Assembly (NCBI RefSeq): GCF_900240385.1
Contig: NZ_OEQH01000001.1
Coordinates: forward strand, 372,001 to 436,000
Source: Clostridium minihomine
GTDB lineage: Bacteria > Bacillota > Clostridia > Oscillospirales > Acutalibacteraceae
Length of the DNA: 64,000 nt
Direction: 5' to 3'
Part shown: positions 51,527 to 61,151 of the stretch, piece by piece
Layout: each line of letters starts with the position of its first letter
How positions within the stretch are numbered: position 1 is the stretch's first letter
Made by a program: the position numbers and the translations under genes
Notes under the pieces: generated by a model
The model's input: only the letters and a program-made list of their open reading frames with translations
Database searches by the model: none
Told to the model about the DNA's origin: nothing

Positions 51527-53602
51527 ATGGGAAAAATCAATCTGCTGGACAAGCATGTGGCGGAGCTAATCGCTGCCGGTGAGGTGGTGGAGCGCCCGGC
51601 CTCCGTCATAAAAGAGTTGGTGGAAAACTCCATCGATGCGGGTGCCACCTCAGTAACGGTGGAAATTCAAAACGGCGGCGCCAAATTGATGCGCGTTACC
51701 GACAACGGCAGCGGAATCGCCCGGGAAGATGTTCCCAAGGCATTTTTGCGCCATGCCACCAGCAAGGTATCTTTGGCGGAAGATTTGGAGTCTATTGGAA
51801 CACTGGGATTTCGGGGAGAGGCTTTGGCTTCGGTTGCGGCGGTTGCCAAGGTAGAACTGGTGACCCGCACCGAAGAGGATCTGGCCGGAACCCGCTATGT
51901 GATAGAGGGTGGCGAGGAACAGGTGTTGGAGGACGCGGGGCGCGCCCGTGGCACTACCATTACAGTGCAGGAGATCTTTTTTAACACCCCTGCCCGCATG
52001 AAATTTCTGAAGAAGGATACGGTGGAGGCCAATGCGGTCGCCGCCGTTTTGGATAAAATAGCGCTTTCCCATCCGGAGCTGGCTTTGCGGCTGGTGCGCG
52101 ATGGAAAAGAAACGTTAAGAACGCCCGGGGACGGGCAGCTGAAATCGGCAGTATTTGCGGTGTTTGGCCGCGAATTTACCGCAGGGCTAATTCCGATGGA
52201 ATATGAGTTTCAGGGTCTTCATGCTACCGGGTTTGTCAGCAAGCCTTCTCATGCCCGGCCAAACCGCAGTATGCAGCAGTTTTTCATCAATGGACGAACG
52301 GTGAAAAGCCGCACCGCTCAAGTTGCTTTAGAGCAGGCGTTTAAAGGTTCTTTGATGGTGGGAAAATTCCCCGCCTGTGTGCTGCATCTTTCCATTCCGG
52401 CACAGGCTGTGGATGTGAATGTGCATCCCGGAAAGCTAGAGGTTCGCTTTATCAATGAGCGTCCGGTGTTTGACGTAATTTATTACGGGGTAAAAACTGC
52501 CTTGACAAAGGGAGATTCCCCAAACCGAATTACTTTGCAGAATCCGGCAGGCAACATGAGTACTTCTCAGGCAGAACCAAAGCCGGCGGCTCCGGCTCCG
52601 CTTCCTTTTGATCCGCCGACAGAAAAGCCCCAGCAGATTTCTTTGCCCCAAATTTTTGGTTCTTCTGTGGGCAGTCAGCCTGTGCTCAATGATAGCGGCT
52701 GGGAGGATTCAGTGGAAATTTCTGTTCCCACTACTCCGGCTTATCAAAGAACAGGCAGCTTTGGTGCCCATTCTGCCCAGCCTGCGGCAAACCCACACTT
52801 TTTGCAGGATACGCCTCACACGGCTTATCCCGTAAACGGGCAAGAAACGAAAGAGGCGGAGCATCCGGCTGTCCCGGCGGCTAATTTCTATCGAAATGAG
52901 CTGGCTCCGGCAGAACAGCCGACCGCACTTACGACTTTGCAAGAGCCTTCTGCTGCACCGGTGGTTTTTGAACAGATGATGCCGGTGCAGGCAGAAAAGC
53001 CTGTGGCTCTGGGGGATACACAGTCAGAATTCCGGTATATCGGGCACGCTTTTGGCACGTATATTTTGCTGGAAAGAACCGGAGCACAGGGGAAAGAAAT
53101 GGTGCTGATTGATCGCCATGCGGCCCATGAACGCTTGTTATACGAACAATTAAAGGAACAAAGCGGCATGTCTTTTTCTCAAATGCTGTTACAGCCGGTT
53201 CCCGTTTTGTTAGAAAAGAATGAATATGCTGCCGTGCTGGCCTCTTTGGAGCTGTGCGAAGCGGCAGGGTTTGAAATTGATGATTTTGGTTCCGGCACCG
53301 TTTTGGTGCGCAGTGCTCCCCTTTCACTCACCGGAGAGGATGTGCCGGAGGCCGTGATGGAAATTGCGGGCTATTTGGCGCAATCCCGCACGGATGTTAC
53401 CACAGAGCACTTAGATTGGCTGTATCACAATATTGCCTGCCGTGCGGCCATGAAAGCCCATGACGATCGTTCGCCCGAAGAACTGATTGCGCTGGTGCAC
53501 CAGCTGGACGCAAATCCCCAATTGCGGTATTGCCCCCACGGAAGACCCATTTCTATTGTGCTGACCCAAAAAGAACTGGAAAAGCAATTCGGAAGAATTT
53601 AA
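51527..53602 (+). CDS. mutL: DNA mismatch repair protein MutL (endonuclease type)
   Basis: A 691-residue protein with an N-terminal GHKL ATPase (AAGEVVERPASVIKELVENS, DNGSGI, LGFRGEALASV). A long Pro- and Ala-rich linker follows (about residues 345-490), then the C-terminal dimerisation domain. That domain keeps DRHAAHERLLYE, the DQHAxxERxxYE nuclease motif, with CPHGRP near the end. It is thus the nicking type, consistent with absence of MutH in Firmicutes. AGGAGG precedes the ATG. Confidence 0.96.
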   Translation: MGKINLLDKHVAELIAAGEVVERPASVIKELVENSIDAGATSVTVEIQNGGAKLMRVTDNGSGIAREDVPKAFLRHATSKVSLAEDLESIGTLGFRGEALASVAAVAKVELVTRTEEDLAGTRYVIEGGEEQVLEDAGRARGTTITVQEIFFNTPARMKFLKKDTVEANAVAAVLDKIALSHPELALRLVRDGKETLRTPGDGQLKSAVFAVFGREFTAGLIPMEYEFQGLHATGFVSKPSHARPNRSMQQFFINGRTVKSRTAQVALEQAFKGSLMVGKFPACVLHLSIPAQAVDVNVHPGKLEVRFINERPVFDVIYYGVKTALTKGDSPNRITLQNPAGNMSTSQAEPKPAAPAPLPFDPPTEKPQQISLPQIFGSSVGSQPVLNDSGWEDSVEISVPTTPAYQRTGSFGAHSAQPAANPHFLQDTPHTAYPVNGQETKEAEHPAVPAANFYRNELAPAEQPTALTTLQEPSAAPVVFEQMMPVQAEKPVALGDTQSEFRYIGHAFGTYILLERTGAQGKEMVLIDRHAAHERLLYEQLKEQSGMSFSQMLLQPVPVLLEKNEYAAVLASLELCEAAGFEIDDFGSGTVLVRSAPLSLTGEDVPEAVMEIAGYLAQSRTDVTTEHLDWLYHNIACRAAMKAHDDRSPEELIALVHQLDANPQLRYCPHGRPISIVLTQKELEKQFGRI

Positions 53603-53666
53603 ATGAAGGGGCTTCTGAAAAAAGGAAATCGACGGGAAATTCATTAAAAACAAACGAATGCAAAGC

Positions 53667-53704
53667 AAAAAGCACAGAGATACTGAATGTATCAGGGCTT
53701 TTTG
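53667..53704 (+). terminator. Terminator after mutL
   Basis: AAAAAGC pairs with GCTTTTT, with inner GATAC/GTATC, then T and G. It separates mutL from miaA, which must have its own promoter or be partly read through. Confidence 0.65.
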
Positions 53705-53796
53705 GGGCGCAGCAGATAGGTTTGCAGCAAAATTACCCTAAAGGATTTTCAGAAACACCCCTAGAAGAATGATCATACGGAAAAGGAGGAAGAGTG

Positions 53797-54738
53797 ATGC
53801 AGAAAATACCCCTTTTGGTGATTGGGGGCCCCACGGCCAGCGGCAAAACAAAATTGGCCGTGGAGTTGGCGCTTCGTCAAAACGGAGAAGTGGTTTCAGC
53901 GGATTCTATGCAGATTTATAAAGGGATGCAAATTGGAACAGCCAAGCCCACTCCACAAGAAATGCAAGGGGTTCCCCATCATTTAATGGGGTTTGCAGAG
54001 CCCGGTCAATCCTTTTCCGTAGCGGAATATGTGGATTTAGCAAAAGCCAAGATTCAGGAGATTCACGGGAGGGGAAAGCTTCCGGTATTAGCTGGCGGAA
54101 CGGGACTTTATATCCGATCCCTTATCAGCAATACCCAGTTTTCCCAAGCGGAGAACGACAGCGCGCTCCGCGAGGAACTGGCGGCCCGAGCCCGACAAGA
54201 GGGCTCCGAAAGCCTTTTGCAGGAGCTGGCTTCTTTTGATCCGAAATCTGCCGCGCGCATTGACCCGCGCAACCTGCCCCGGCTAATTCGTGCCATTGAG
54301 CTGTACCGAGTGACCGGAGTAACCATGACGGAGCATCTGAAAAACTCCCGGCTGGAACCATCGCCTTATCAGGTCTGTTTTCTTTGCCTGAATTTTCGGG
54401 ACAGAAGTAAGCTCTATGAGCGAATTAACTTGCGGGTGGATGAAATGCTGGAGCAAGGGCTTTTAAAAGAGGCCGAGCAGGTGCTGAATCGGCCCGACGG
54501 CGCTACGGCCTTACAGGCCATTGGTTATAAAGAACTGCTGCCCTATTTTCGGGGAGAAATCAGTCTCGAGCAGGCGGCAGAAACCATCAAGCAAGAAACC
54601 CGGCGCTACGCCAAGAGGCAAATCACTTGGTTTAAGCGGGAAGAACAGCTTCACTGGCTGTTTGTGGACGATTATCCCAATTTTGATGCGCTGCTTTCTG
54701 TCGCGCAAGAAATCGTAAGGGGGGAGCTGTATGAATAA
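53797..54738 (+). CDS. miaA: tRNA dimethylallyltransferase
   Basis: Prenylates A37 of tRNAs reading UNN codons, the substrate of MiaB. The 313-residue protein opens with the P-loop GGPTASGKTKLA and has QIYKGMQIGTAKPT and AGGTGLYIRSL, with the usual length. ATG 53797 follows AAAGGAGGA by about 7 nt; a GTG just before it is less likely. It overlaps the next gene by 8 bp, so the HlyD-like protein is translationally coupled. Confidence 0.95.
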   Translation: MQKIPLLVIGGPTASGKTKLAVELALRQNGEVVSADSMQIYKGMQIGTAKPTPQEMQGVPHHLMGFAEPGQSFSVAEYVDLAKAKIQEIHGRGKLPVLAGGTGLYIRSLISNTQFSQAENDSALREELAARARQEGSESLLQELASFDPKSAARIDPRNLPRLIRAIELYRVTGVTMTEHLKNSRLEPSPYQVCFLCLNFRDRSKLYERINLRVDEMLEQGLLKEAEQVLNRPDGATALQAIGYKELLPYFRGEISLEQAAETIKQETRRYAKRQITWFKREEQLHWLFVDDYPNFDALLSVAQEIVRGELYE

Positions 54739-56029
54739 TCCGGTACTCAAACGCCTGATTTCAGGCCTTATCGGCATACTGCTTCTTTTTTATATTGGGA
54801 ATCAAATTTACAACGCAAATTACAGCAGTGTAAAAACAGAAACAGCCATTTATGCCACAGGGCAAGACACAATTCAAATGACCGGTACAGCCATTCGAAA
54901 AGAACAGATGATTCAGCAGACGGTTCCGGGGGTTTTGACTTATTTATTGGGGGAAGGCGGCAAGGTGGCCAAAGGCGGTGTGGTGGCAGAGGTTTATGAC
55001 AGCGCTAAGGACGCCACTCAGCAGCAGCAGGTGGAACGATTGCAGCGAGAGATTGCCCGGCTGCAGAGCCTGAGCAACCCCGGTGATACTTATGCCGCCA
55101 ACCCGGAACTTTTAACCCAGCAGATCAATCGTCAGCTGATTGAAACGCTGACTGCTGTGCGCAACCAAAATTACGGTTCTTTGACTCAAAACCGTGATAC
55201 TCTGCTGTATGTGATGAATGAACGGCAGGTGGTGGTGGGGACGCTTAAAGACTTCAGTGCCAGAATTGCGCAGCTGCAAAATCAGTTGAGTTCCATCACC
55301 GTGTCCGGCGGAGGAACCCGCATGGGGCAAATTAAGGCTCCGGCTTCCGGCTTTTTTGTGGGAGTGGTGGACGGTTATGAAAGTCAATATGACTATAAAT
55401 CGGTCTTGGGTCTTTCTGTGGCACAGTTACAGGAAAAAAAGAAGCCCACCCCTTTGGATGGAAATGTAGTTGGAAAAGTCTGCGAAGAATTTGACTGGTA
55501 TTTTGCCGCTGTGGTAGAGCCTGATGATGCCTTAAAGCTGAAAGAAGGGAACCGGGTCAGCATTGACTTTCCGTTTGCTGTGGGCAAGCCGGTTCCGGCC
55601 ACGGTGGCGAAGGTAAACCAGCCGGATAAACAGGCCGCAGCCGCTGTGGTTCTGCGTTGTTCCAACATGGATGCGGGCATTGCATCGGTGCGGGATGCTA
55701 CAGTGCAGGTGCAGACGGGGGACTATTCGGGAATTATGGTCAGCCAGAAAAGCATTCATTTTGAAAAGCTGGTCAAAGAGGTTACTCAGGAAGATAAAAC
55801 CGTTAAAAAGATTGAAAGAGAAGTTCCGGGTGTCTATGTCATGCATGGAAATTCCATTGAATTCGTGCAGGTTGTTCCGCTATTCCACAGCGGAAGCTAT
55901 GTGATTTGTAAGGAACTGGATGAAAATGCTCCGGAATGGAACGATCTCATGACAAAAACTTCAATTCGTCTATATGATGAGGTGATTATAGAAGGGACTG
56001 ATTTGTATGATGGAAAAGTCATTAAGTGA
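54731..56029 (+). CDS. HlyD-like membrane-anchored protein
   Basis: A 432-residue protein with one N-terminal membrane helix (LISGLIGILLLFYIGNQIY, about residues 9-27). A biotinyl-lipoyl-like hairpin segment (GVLTYLLGEGGKVAKGGVVAEVYD), a helical insert (about 95-190) and C-terminal beta domains follow, like the adaptor subunits of efflux pumps. No exporter stands nearby. Genes of this type sit at this place in other clostridial division clusters, so a role in envelope assembly is possible. The gene overlaps both neighbours. Confidence 0.75.
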   Translation: MNNPVLKRLISGLIGILLLFYIGNQIYNANYSSVKTETAIYATGQDTIQMTGTAIRKEQMIQQTVPGVLTYLLGEGGKVAKGGVVAEVYDSAKDATQQQQVERLQREIARLQSLSNPGDTYAANPELLTQQINRQLIETLTAVRNQNYGSLTQNRDTLLYVMNERQVVVGTLKDFSARIAQLQNQLSSITVSGGGTRMGQIKAPASGFFVGVVDGYESQYDYKSVLGLSVAQLQEKKKPTPLDGNVVGKVCEEFDWYFAAVVEPDDALKLKEGNRVSIDFPFAVGKPVPATVAKVNQPDKQAAAAVVLRCSNMDAGIASVRDATVQVQTGDYSGIMVSQKSIHFEKLVKEVTQEDKTVKKIEREVPGVYVMHGNSIEFVQVVPLFHSGSYVICKELDENAPEWNDLMTKTSIRLYDEVIIEGTDLYDGKVIK

Positions 56030-56750
56030 CCAGGAACTGGAAAGCCGCTTTGGGGATTTGGAAGAAAACTTAAAGGTGATTCGTTCCCGCATCGAGGAAG
56101 CCGCTTTGGAATCCGGCAGAAAGCCGGAGGATATTACGCTTTTGGCGGCGACCAAAACGGTTCCTGTTCCGGTGATTAACCGGGCCATCGAGCTGGGGGT
56201 GACCCATATTGGAGAAAACCGGGTGCAGGAACTTTGCGACAAGCTGCCGCTGCTCTCTCCCTGCGACCGACAGTTCATTGGCCATTTGCAGAGCAATAAG
56301 GTTAAATTTCTGGTGGGGCAGGTTAGTCTAATTCAGTCGGTGGACAGTGAAAAGCTGGCAAAAGAAATTTCTCGCCTTTCTGTGCAAAGGGACGTTATTA
56401 CTCAGGTGCTGATCGAAGTGAATATCGGCGAAGAAGAAAATAAGTCCGGCGTTTCCCCGGAATCACTGGAAGACTTACTGGGAATTATTTCCACTATGCC
56501 GGGGGTTTCGGTGCGCGGGCTCATGACAATCCCGCCTGTCTGCGATAATCCCGAAAAAACTGTTTCATATTTTTCGAAGATGCGACAATATTATGTTGAC
56601 ATACAGTCAAAAAGATTAGATAATGTTTCTATGGATTATTTGTCCATGGGAATGTCATCTGATTATGCACAGGCGATACGCTGCGGAGCAAATATGGTTC
56701 GGGTGGGGTCTGCCCTGTTCGGACAAAGGCAGTATGGAATCCTTCATTAA
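56007..56750 (+). CDS. PLP homeostasis protein (YggS/YlmE family)
   Basis: A 247-residue PLP-binding protein of the alanine-racemase-like barrel fold. The PLP lysine is in AATKTVPVP (about residue 50), followed by GENRVQEL, FIGHLQSNKVKFL and the phosphate site SMGMSSDYAQAI with VRVGSALFG at the end. It keeps pyridoxal phosphate in balance. YlmE is the first of the ylm genes near sepF in Gram-positives, as here; it overlaps the preceding gene by 23 bp. Confidence 0.93.
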   Translation: MMEKSLSDQELESRFGDLEENLKVIRSRIEEAALESGRKPEDITLLAATKTVPVPVINRAIELGVTHIGENRVQELCDKLPLLSPCDRQFIGHLQSNKVKFLVGQVSLIQSVDSEKLAKEISRLSVQRDVITQVLIEVNIGEEENKSGVSPESLEDLLGIISTMPGVSVRGLMTIPPVCDNPEKTVSYFSKMRQYYVDIQSKRLDNVSMDYLSMGMSSDYAQAIRCGANMVRVGSALFGQRQYGILH

Positions 56751-56771
56751 GATATTAGGGAGGCAATCAAA

Positions 56772-57254
56772 ATGGCTGGATTGGTTCAGAAATTTAAAGA
56801 TATGTGGGGCGCACCTGAGGACGAGTACGAGGATGAGGAGTATGTGGATGACCGTGCGGACGATATTATCTCCGGCTCGGACAACCATGCAGAAACAATT
56901 CGGGAGCGCGAGATGATTAAGCGTAATTCCGGTTCCTCCAGCAGCAATAAGGTGGTGAATATTCACGCTACCACGCAGCTTCAGGTGGTGCTGTTTAAGC
57001 CCGAACGCTTTGGCGAAGAAACTCGTGCCGTGGCGGACGAGCTTTTAAAAATGCACACGGTGGTGTTAAATTTAGAAAACACCAACAAAGATGTTTGTCG
57101 GCGCATTATTGATTTTCTTAGCGGTGTGGCATATGCCAACGGCGGAAAAATCAAGCGCGTAGCCACCAGTACATTTATTATCACCCCTTACAATGTGGAT
57201 TTAACGGGTGATGATGTTTTAGATGAATTAGAAAACAACGGTGTTTATTTCTAA
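56772..57254 (+). CDS. sepF: Cell division protein SepF
   Basis: Anchors and bundles FtsZ at the septum. The 160-residue protein has an N-terminal membrane-binding amphipathic helix (MAGLVQKFKDMWG), an acidic linker and the SepF core (VVLFKPERFGEETRAVADEL, then RIIDFLSGVAYANGGKIKRVA). GGGAGG precedes the ATG. The stop overlaps the start of the ylmH gene, TAATG. Confidence 0.96.
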   Translation: MAGLVQKFKDMWGAPEDEYEDEEYVDDRADDIISGSDNHAETIREREMIKRNSGSSSSNKVVNIHATTQLQVVLFKPERFGEETRAVADELLKMHTVVLNLENTNKDVCRRIIDFLSGVAYANGGKIKRVATSTFIITPYNVDLTGDDVLDELENNGVYF

Positions 57255-58015
57255 TGAAACCGAATTCCCCACAAAATGATGCGATGCTGGAGGCCAGGCT
57301 TCTGGATGCAATTCGTCTTTGTTCCCGGCGGTATCAGCCTGTTTTTGTGGGCTTTCTGTCCGAAGCACAGGCCTTCTCGGCACAAGGGATCCTGCGCCGG
57401 GAGGGCTTTTTCCGCTATTTATTCTGGGGCGGGTTTGAAGAGGCCGAACGCGTGATGTTCGGTGCGTTCCCGGAATATCAGGAGCCAGACCCGTCAGAAT
57501 TTCCCATAGCGGCATTTACCGCATCGTTTCGCGAGTGTGACGTGTTGACCCACCGGGATTTTCTTGGCGCCTTAATGGGTGCCGGAATCAATCGTGATAC
57601 GGTGGGCGATTTACTGGTGGAGCCTGGGCGCGGTGTGCTGTTTTTAAGAGAAGAAATTTCAGAATATGTGAGTACCCAGCTGACAAAAATCGGCCGGGTG
57701 GGGGTGCGTGTTGCCCCCGGATTCGAAGAGCCGCTTCCCGGGGGACTTGGATTTGTGCCTTTTTCCGGGGTAATTGCGTCCCCTCGGTTGGACTGCGCCG
57801 CTGCGGCAGCTTTGCAAACCAGCCGAGAAAAGGCCGCCCGGCTGGTGGAAGCGGGCAGTGTGCTGCTTAATGGAATACAAACCCTTTCTCTTTCTGCAAC
57901 GGTCAAAGCGGGTGATCGGTTGTCGGTGCGTGGAATGGGACGTTTTATCCTTGACCAGATTGGGCCGGAAACAAAAAAGGGCCGTTTTAACTTGAGTGGA
58001 AGAAAATACAGATAA
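57254..58015 (+). CDS. YlmH-type S4-domain RNA-binding protein
   Basis: A 253-residue protein with an N-terminal YlmH domain (residues 1-165) and a C-terminal S4 RNA-binding domain (RLDCAAAAALQTSREKAARL, VEAGSVLLNG, about 178-235). It stands between sepF and divIVA as in many Gram-positives. Recent work on B. subtilis links YlmH to rescue of stalled 50S subunits; the domain structure here agrees. A few codons overlap with sepF. Confidence 0.92.
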   Translation: MKPNSPQNDAMLEARLLDAIRLCSRRYQPVFVGFLSEAQAFSAQGILRREGFFRYLFWGGFEEAERVMFGAFPEYQEPDPSEFPIAAFTASFRECDVLTHRDFLGALMGAGINRDTVGDLLVEPGRGVLFLREEISEYVSTQLTKIGRVGVRVAPGFEEPLPGGLGFVPFSGVIASPRLDCAAAAALQTSREKAARLVEAGSVLLNGIQTLSLSATVKAGDRLSVRGMGRFILDQIGPETKKGRFNLSGRKYR

Positions 58016-58030
58016 CAGGAGGTTTTAGTC

Positions 58031-58777
58031 ATGCTTACTCTTAACGATATCATTAATGTAAGCTTCCGCAAATCGAATTTTTCCGGTTACCGTACCGAGG
58101 ACGTGGATCATTTTATCGATCAGGTAAGAGATTCCTACGATCAGCTTTTGAAAAAGACGATGGAGCAAAACGAGGCATATGAGGCACTTTCTCAAGAAAA
58201 GGCGCACCTTGAAAAAAAATTGGAAGTGCTGGCCGAAAAAATAGAGGACTACCGCAAGGACGAAAGCGAAATCAAAACCGCTTTGGTCAGTGCCCAAAAG
58301 TTAGGGGAAGCTTCGATTCGCGAAGCGCGGCATAAGGCTGAAATCATCCTAAAAGATGCTACGTTAAAGTCCGAGCGCATTATCGGCACGGCAAAAGCCG
58401 ATGTGGTGGCTCAGGAGCGGGAACTGGAAGACCTGAAGAAAAAGGTTTTGGATTTCCGTACCAAGCTGCTGGCGATTTACAAAGATCATTTGACCATGAT
58501 CGATGCAATTCCCAGCCGCAAAGAGGATTTTGAACCTCAGGCACGGCCTGCCGCAGCCGCAATGCCCGAACCTCAGCCGGTTGAGCCGGAAGAAGAGATA
58601 ATAATTTCGGAACCTGTGGCACAAGAGCCCCAAGAAGAGCCGGAGTACCGCCCGCAGCACTCGGCAGAAGAAGAGTTTGCCGTGGATGCATCCATGTTTG
58701 ATAACAGCTTGCCGGAGCATGATTTGCGGTATGATGTTTTAAAGTTTGACGAAGTGGATGAAACTGGCGAAAAATAA
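58031..58777 (+). CDS. divIVA: DivIVA-domain cell division protein
   Basis: A 248-residue pole- and septum-marking protein. The N-terminal lipid-binding part (DIINVSFRKSNFSGYRTEDV, about residues 5-24) is followed by a coiled coil (to about 150) and an acidic, Pro- and Glu-rich tail of about 90 residues. It recruits proteins to negatively curved membrane. GGAGG precedes the ATG; 15 nt after ylmH. The tail is longer than in B. subtilis. Confidence 0.94.
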   Translation: MLTLNDIINVSFRKSNFSGYRTEDVDHFIDQVRDSYDQLLKKTMEQNEAYEALSQEKAHLEKKLEVLAEKIEDYRKDESEIKTALVSAQKLGEASIREARHKAEIILKDATLKSERIIGTAKADVVAQERELEDLKKKVLDFRTKLLAIYKDHLTMIDAIPSRKEDFEPQARPAAAAMPEPQPVEPEEEIIISEPVAQEPQEEPEYRPQHSAEEEFAVDASMFDNSLPEHDLRYDVLKFDEVDETGEK

Positions 58778-58827
58778 GGAATGCTGCCGTAATGGGCATG
58801 AAAATATCATTTTGCACACAAGGAGGG

Positions 58828-58855
58828 AAGGACGGGTATGGCCCGCCCTTTTTTT
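58828..58855 (+). terminator. Terminator between divIVA and lspA
   Basis: GGACGGG pairs with CCCGCCC (one mismatch) around TATGG, followed by seven T. lspA starts 23 nt downstream, so it relies on read-through or another promoter. Confidence 0.65.
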
Positions 58856-58877
58856 CCTGGAAAAGAGGGAGTTCGTT

Positions 58878-59405
58878 TTGGTTACAGTTTTGCTGTCCTT
58901 TGTGGCGGTAGCCGTGGGCGTAGCTGCGGATCAATTTTTTAAAATGCTGGTGCTGGCTCATTTAAAACCCGTGGGAAGTATTGAGTTGATTCCCGGTTTT
59001 TTTCAGTTGACCTATGTGGAAAACAGAGGGGCTGCCTTTGGAATTTTGGCCAATCACCAGTGGCTTTTTGTGACAGTGACAGCGCTGGTCTGTCTGATTA
59101 TGGCAGGCACACTGATTTGGTATAAAGCACACACAAACCTGACCCGCACAGCTGTTGTTTTGATTATGGCGGGCGGACTGGGGAACTTAATTGATCGGGT
59201 TCGGTTCCATTTTGTGGTGGATTTTCTGCATTTTCAGTTTTTTCCGCCGGTGTTTAATTTTGCGGATATCTGTGTCACCGTTGGCTGCGGCCTGCTGATT
59301 CTTTATGTTATTCTGTATTCAGATACGGGAAAACCCAAAGGTCCCAAGCGGTATGCCAAATATGCGCATTATAACCGGAACAGAAATTACAGGATGGGTG
59401 GTTAA
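58878..59405 (+). CDS. lspA: Lipoprotein signal peptidase (signal peptidase II)
   Basis: Membrane aspartic protease that removes lipoprotein signal peptides. The protein of about 175 residues has four helices and the conserved motifs DQFFK, NRGAAFGIL, GGLGNLIDRV with VVDF, and FNFADI, including both catalytic Asp. It starts at TTG 58878 behind GAGGGA; longer frames run through the terminator hairpin. A basic tail (PKGPKRYAKYAHYNRNRNY) extends beyond the usual end. Confidence 0.95.
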   Translation: MVTVLLSFVAVAVGVAADQFFKMLVLAHLKPVGSIELIPGFFQLTYVENRGAAFGILANHQWLFVTVTALVCLIMAGTLIWYKAHTNLTRTAVVLIMAGGLGNLIDRVRFHFVVDFLHFQFFPPVFNFADICVTVGCGLLILYVILYSDTGKPKGPKRYAKYAHYNRNRNYRMGG

Positions 59406-59406
59406 T

Positions 59407-60327
59407 TTGCAAAAAAAACAGCTGGTGGTGGGGCCAGAGTATCAGAACGCCCGGGCGGATCAGACAGTCAGCGAAATGCTGGAAGAGCTGACCCGATCCG
59501 CTGTGCAGAAGCTGATGCTTTCGGGCGCTATTCTGCGGGACGGCGTGCCCCTTTCTAAAAATGACCGGGTGTCGGAAGGTCAGATCATAGAGATCCTTTT
59601 GCCCGAACCGGCTGTTTTAGAAGAGGTGGAACCTCAAAATATCCCCCTGGAAATCCCTTATGAGGATGAGGATCTGCTGGTGGTAAACAAACCAAAGGGT
59701 ATGGTGGTGCATCCTGCCCCCGGCAATCGGGACGGAACACTGGTCAATGCCCTTTTGTATCACTGCGGAAATTCTCTTTCGGGTATTAATGGGGTGATTC
59801 GACCGGGAATTGTTCACCGCATTGACAAAGACACCAGCGGTTTACTGGTGGTGGCGAAAAATGATGCTGCTCATCAAAGTCTTGCCGCTCAAATTAAGGA
59901 ACATTCCTTTACCCGACAATACGAAGCGGTGGTATACGGGCATTTTCGGGAAGAAAGCGGTACAGTGGAAGCACCGATTGGCAGACATCCCATTGACCGG
60001 AAACGAATGGCTGTTACTCAAAAGAACAGCCGCTGGGCTGTGACCCATTATCAGATGTTGGAAGAACTGCCTGGTTTTTCTCATTTGCAGTTGCAGCTGG
60101 AAACAGGCCGAACCCATCAAATTCGGGTTCATATGGCATATTTGGGTCATCCGGTGGCCGGTGATCCGGTTTATGGCCCCAAAAAGGTGATTACTTCTTT
60201 GCAGGGGCAATGTCTGCATGCAAGAGTGCTTGGGTTCCGGCATCCTCGGGATGGCCATACCGTAGAAATTACCAGTGATTTGCCAGAGTATTTTACGGAC
60301 TTTTTAAAACAGCTCAGGCGTCTATAA
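59407..60327 (+). CDS. rluD: Ribosomal large-subunit pseudouridine synthase, RluD type
   Basis: Makes pseudouridine in 23S rRNA. The 306-residue protein has an N-terminal S4 domain (residues 15-75) and the RsuA/RluD catalytic domain with HRIDKDTSGLLVVAKN (catalytic Asp near residue 141). It starts at TTG 59407, with GGGTGG 5 nt upstream; lspA ends one base earlier. The lspA-rluD pair is conserved in Firmicutes. Confidence 0.93.
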   Translation: MQKKQLVVGPEYQNARADQTVSEMLEELTRSAVQKLMLSGAILRDGVPLSKNDRVSEGQIIEILLPEPAVLEEVEPQNIPLEIPYEDEDLLVVNKPKGMVVHPAPGNRDGTLVNALLYHCGNSLSGINGVIRPGIVHRIDKDTSGLLVVAKNDAAHQSLAAQIKEHSFTRQYEAVVYGHFREESGTVEAPIGRHPIDRKRMAVTQKNSRWAVTHYQMLEELPGFSHLQLQLETGRTHQIRVHMAYLGHPVAGDPVYGPKKVITSLQGQCLHARVLGFRHPRDGHTVEITSDLPEYFTDFLKQLRRL

Positions 60328-60338
60328 GGAGGGTTTTT

Positions 60339-61148
60339 TTGAAGATTCAGGATTTGTTGCTGATCTCTGATTTGGATGGGACCTTAATTGGAGAAAACTA
60401 TCAAATTCCGGAACGGAATTTAAAAGCGATTCGACGTTTTCAGGAAAAAGGCGGGCAGTTTGCCATTGCCACCGGACGCTCGGGGGATTCGGGCGCCCAA
60501 TATTATCATCAGTCGCAGCCCAATGGCCTTTCGGTATTGCTCAACGGTGCTGTTATTTATGATTTTGAAACGGATCGAGTGGTGAAAAGTGTTTCTATGC
60601 CGCCACAGGCTTCGGAATACGCCCGTATTCTGGCAGAGCATTTTCCCGAAGTGGGGTATGAGGTATTTACCGAACGAGATTTATTTGTTTTGCGGTGTAA
60701 CCGTTACATACAGGCTCACTTGGAGCATGAAGGCCTATCTTGTGTGGAAACCAAAGCAGAAGATATTCCCGGCAGTTGGTGCAAGGTTCTGTTTGCCAGC
60801 GAGCCGGAAATAAAACAGAAAATGCATGATTTTACCGATACGTTTTCCCACCCGGGTGTTCGGTTTGTCCAAACCTCTTCTCATTTTTTAGAGATGCTTC
60901 CCGATGAAGTCAATAAAGGAACCGGGCTGGATGAAATTTTGAATCAGACCGGCATCAGCCGCAGTCAAGTGGTGGCAATCGGCGATTATTATAATGATGT
61001 GGAACTGCTGAAAGCGGCAGGGTTTGCGGCCGTACCGTCCAATGCGCCGCAGGATATTCAGGACATGGCAGACTTGGTGGTGGGTCATTGTTATGAAGGT
61101 GCGGTGGCAGATTTAATCGAGTATTTGGAGCAAACTCACCAAGAGTAG
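60339..61148 (+). CDS. Cof-type HAD-superfamily phosphatase
   Basis: A 269-residue cytoplasmic phosphatase of the Cof/HAD-IIB group. Motif I is ISDLDGTLIGE (residues 9-19), then GQFAIATGRS, and motif IV IGDYYNDVELLKAAG near residue 215. It starts at TTG behind AAGGAGG. Such enzymes act on sugar phosphates or flavin and PLP intermediates; the substrate cannot be told. It follows rluD by 11 nt. Confidence 0.9.
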   Translation: MKIQDLLLISDLDGTLIGENYQIPERNLKAIRRFQEKGGQFAIATGRSGDSGAQYYHQSQPNGLSVLLNGAVIYDFETDRVVKSVSMPPQASEYARILAEHFPEVGYEVFTERDLFVLRCNRYIQAHLEHEGLSCVETKAEDIPGSWCKVLFASEPEIKQKMHDFTDTFSHPGVRFVQTSSHFLEMLPDEVNKGTGLDEILNQTGISRSQVVAIGDYYNDVELLKAAGFAAVPSNAPQDIQDMADLVVGHCYEGAVADLIEYLEQTHQE

Positions 61149-61151
61149 GCG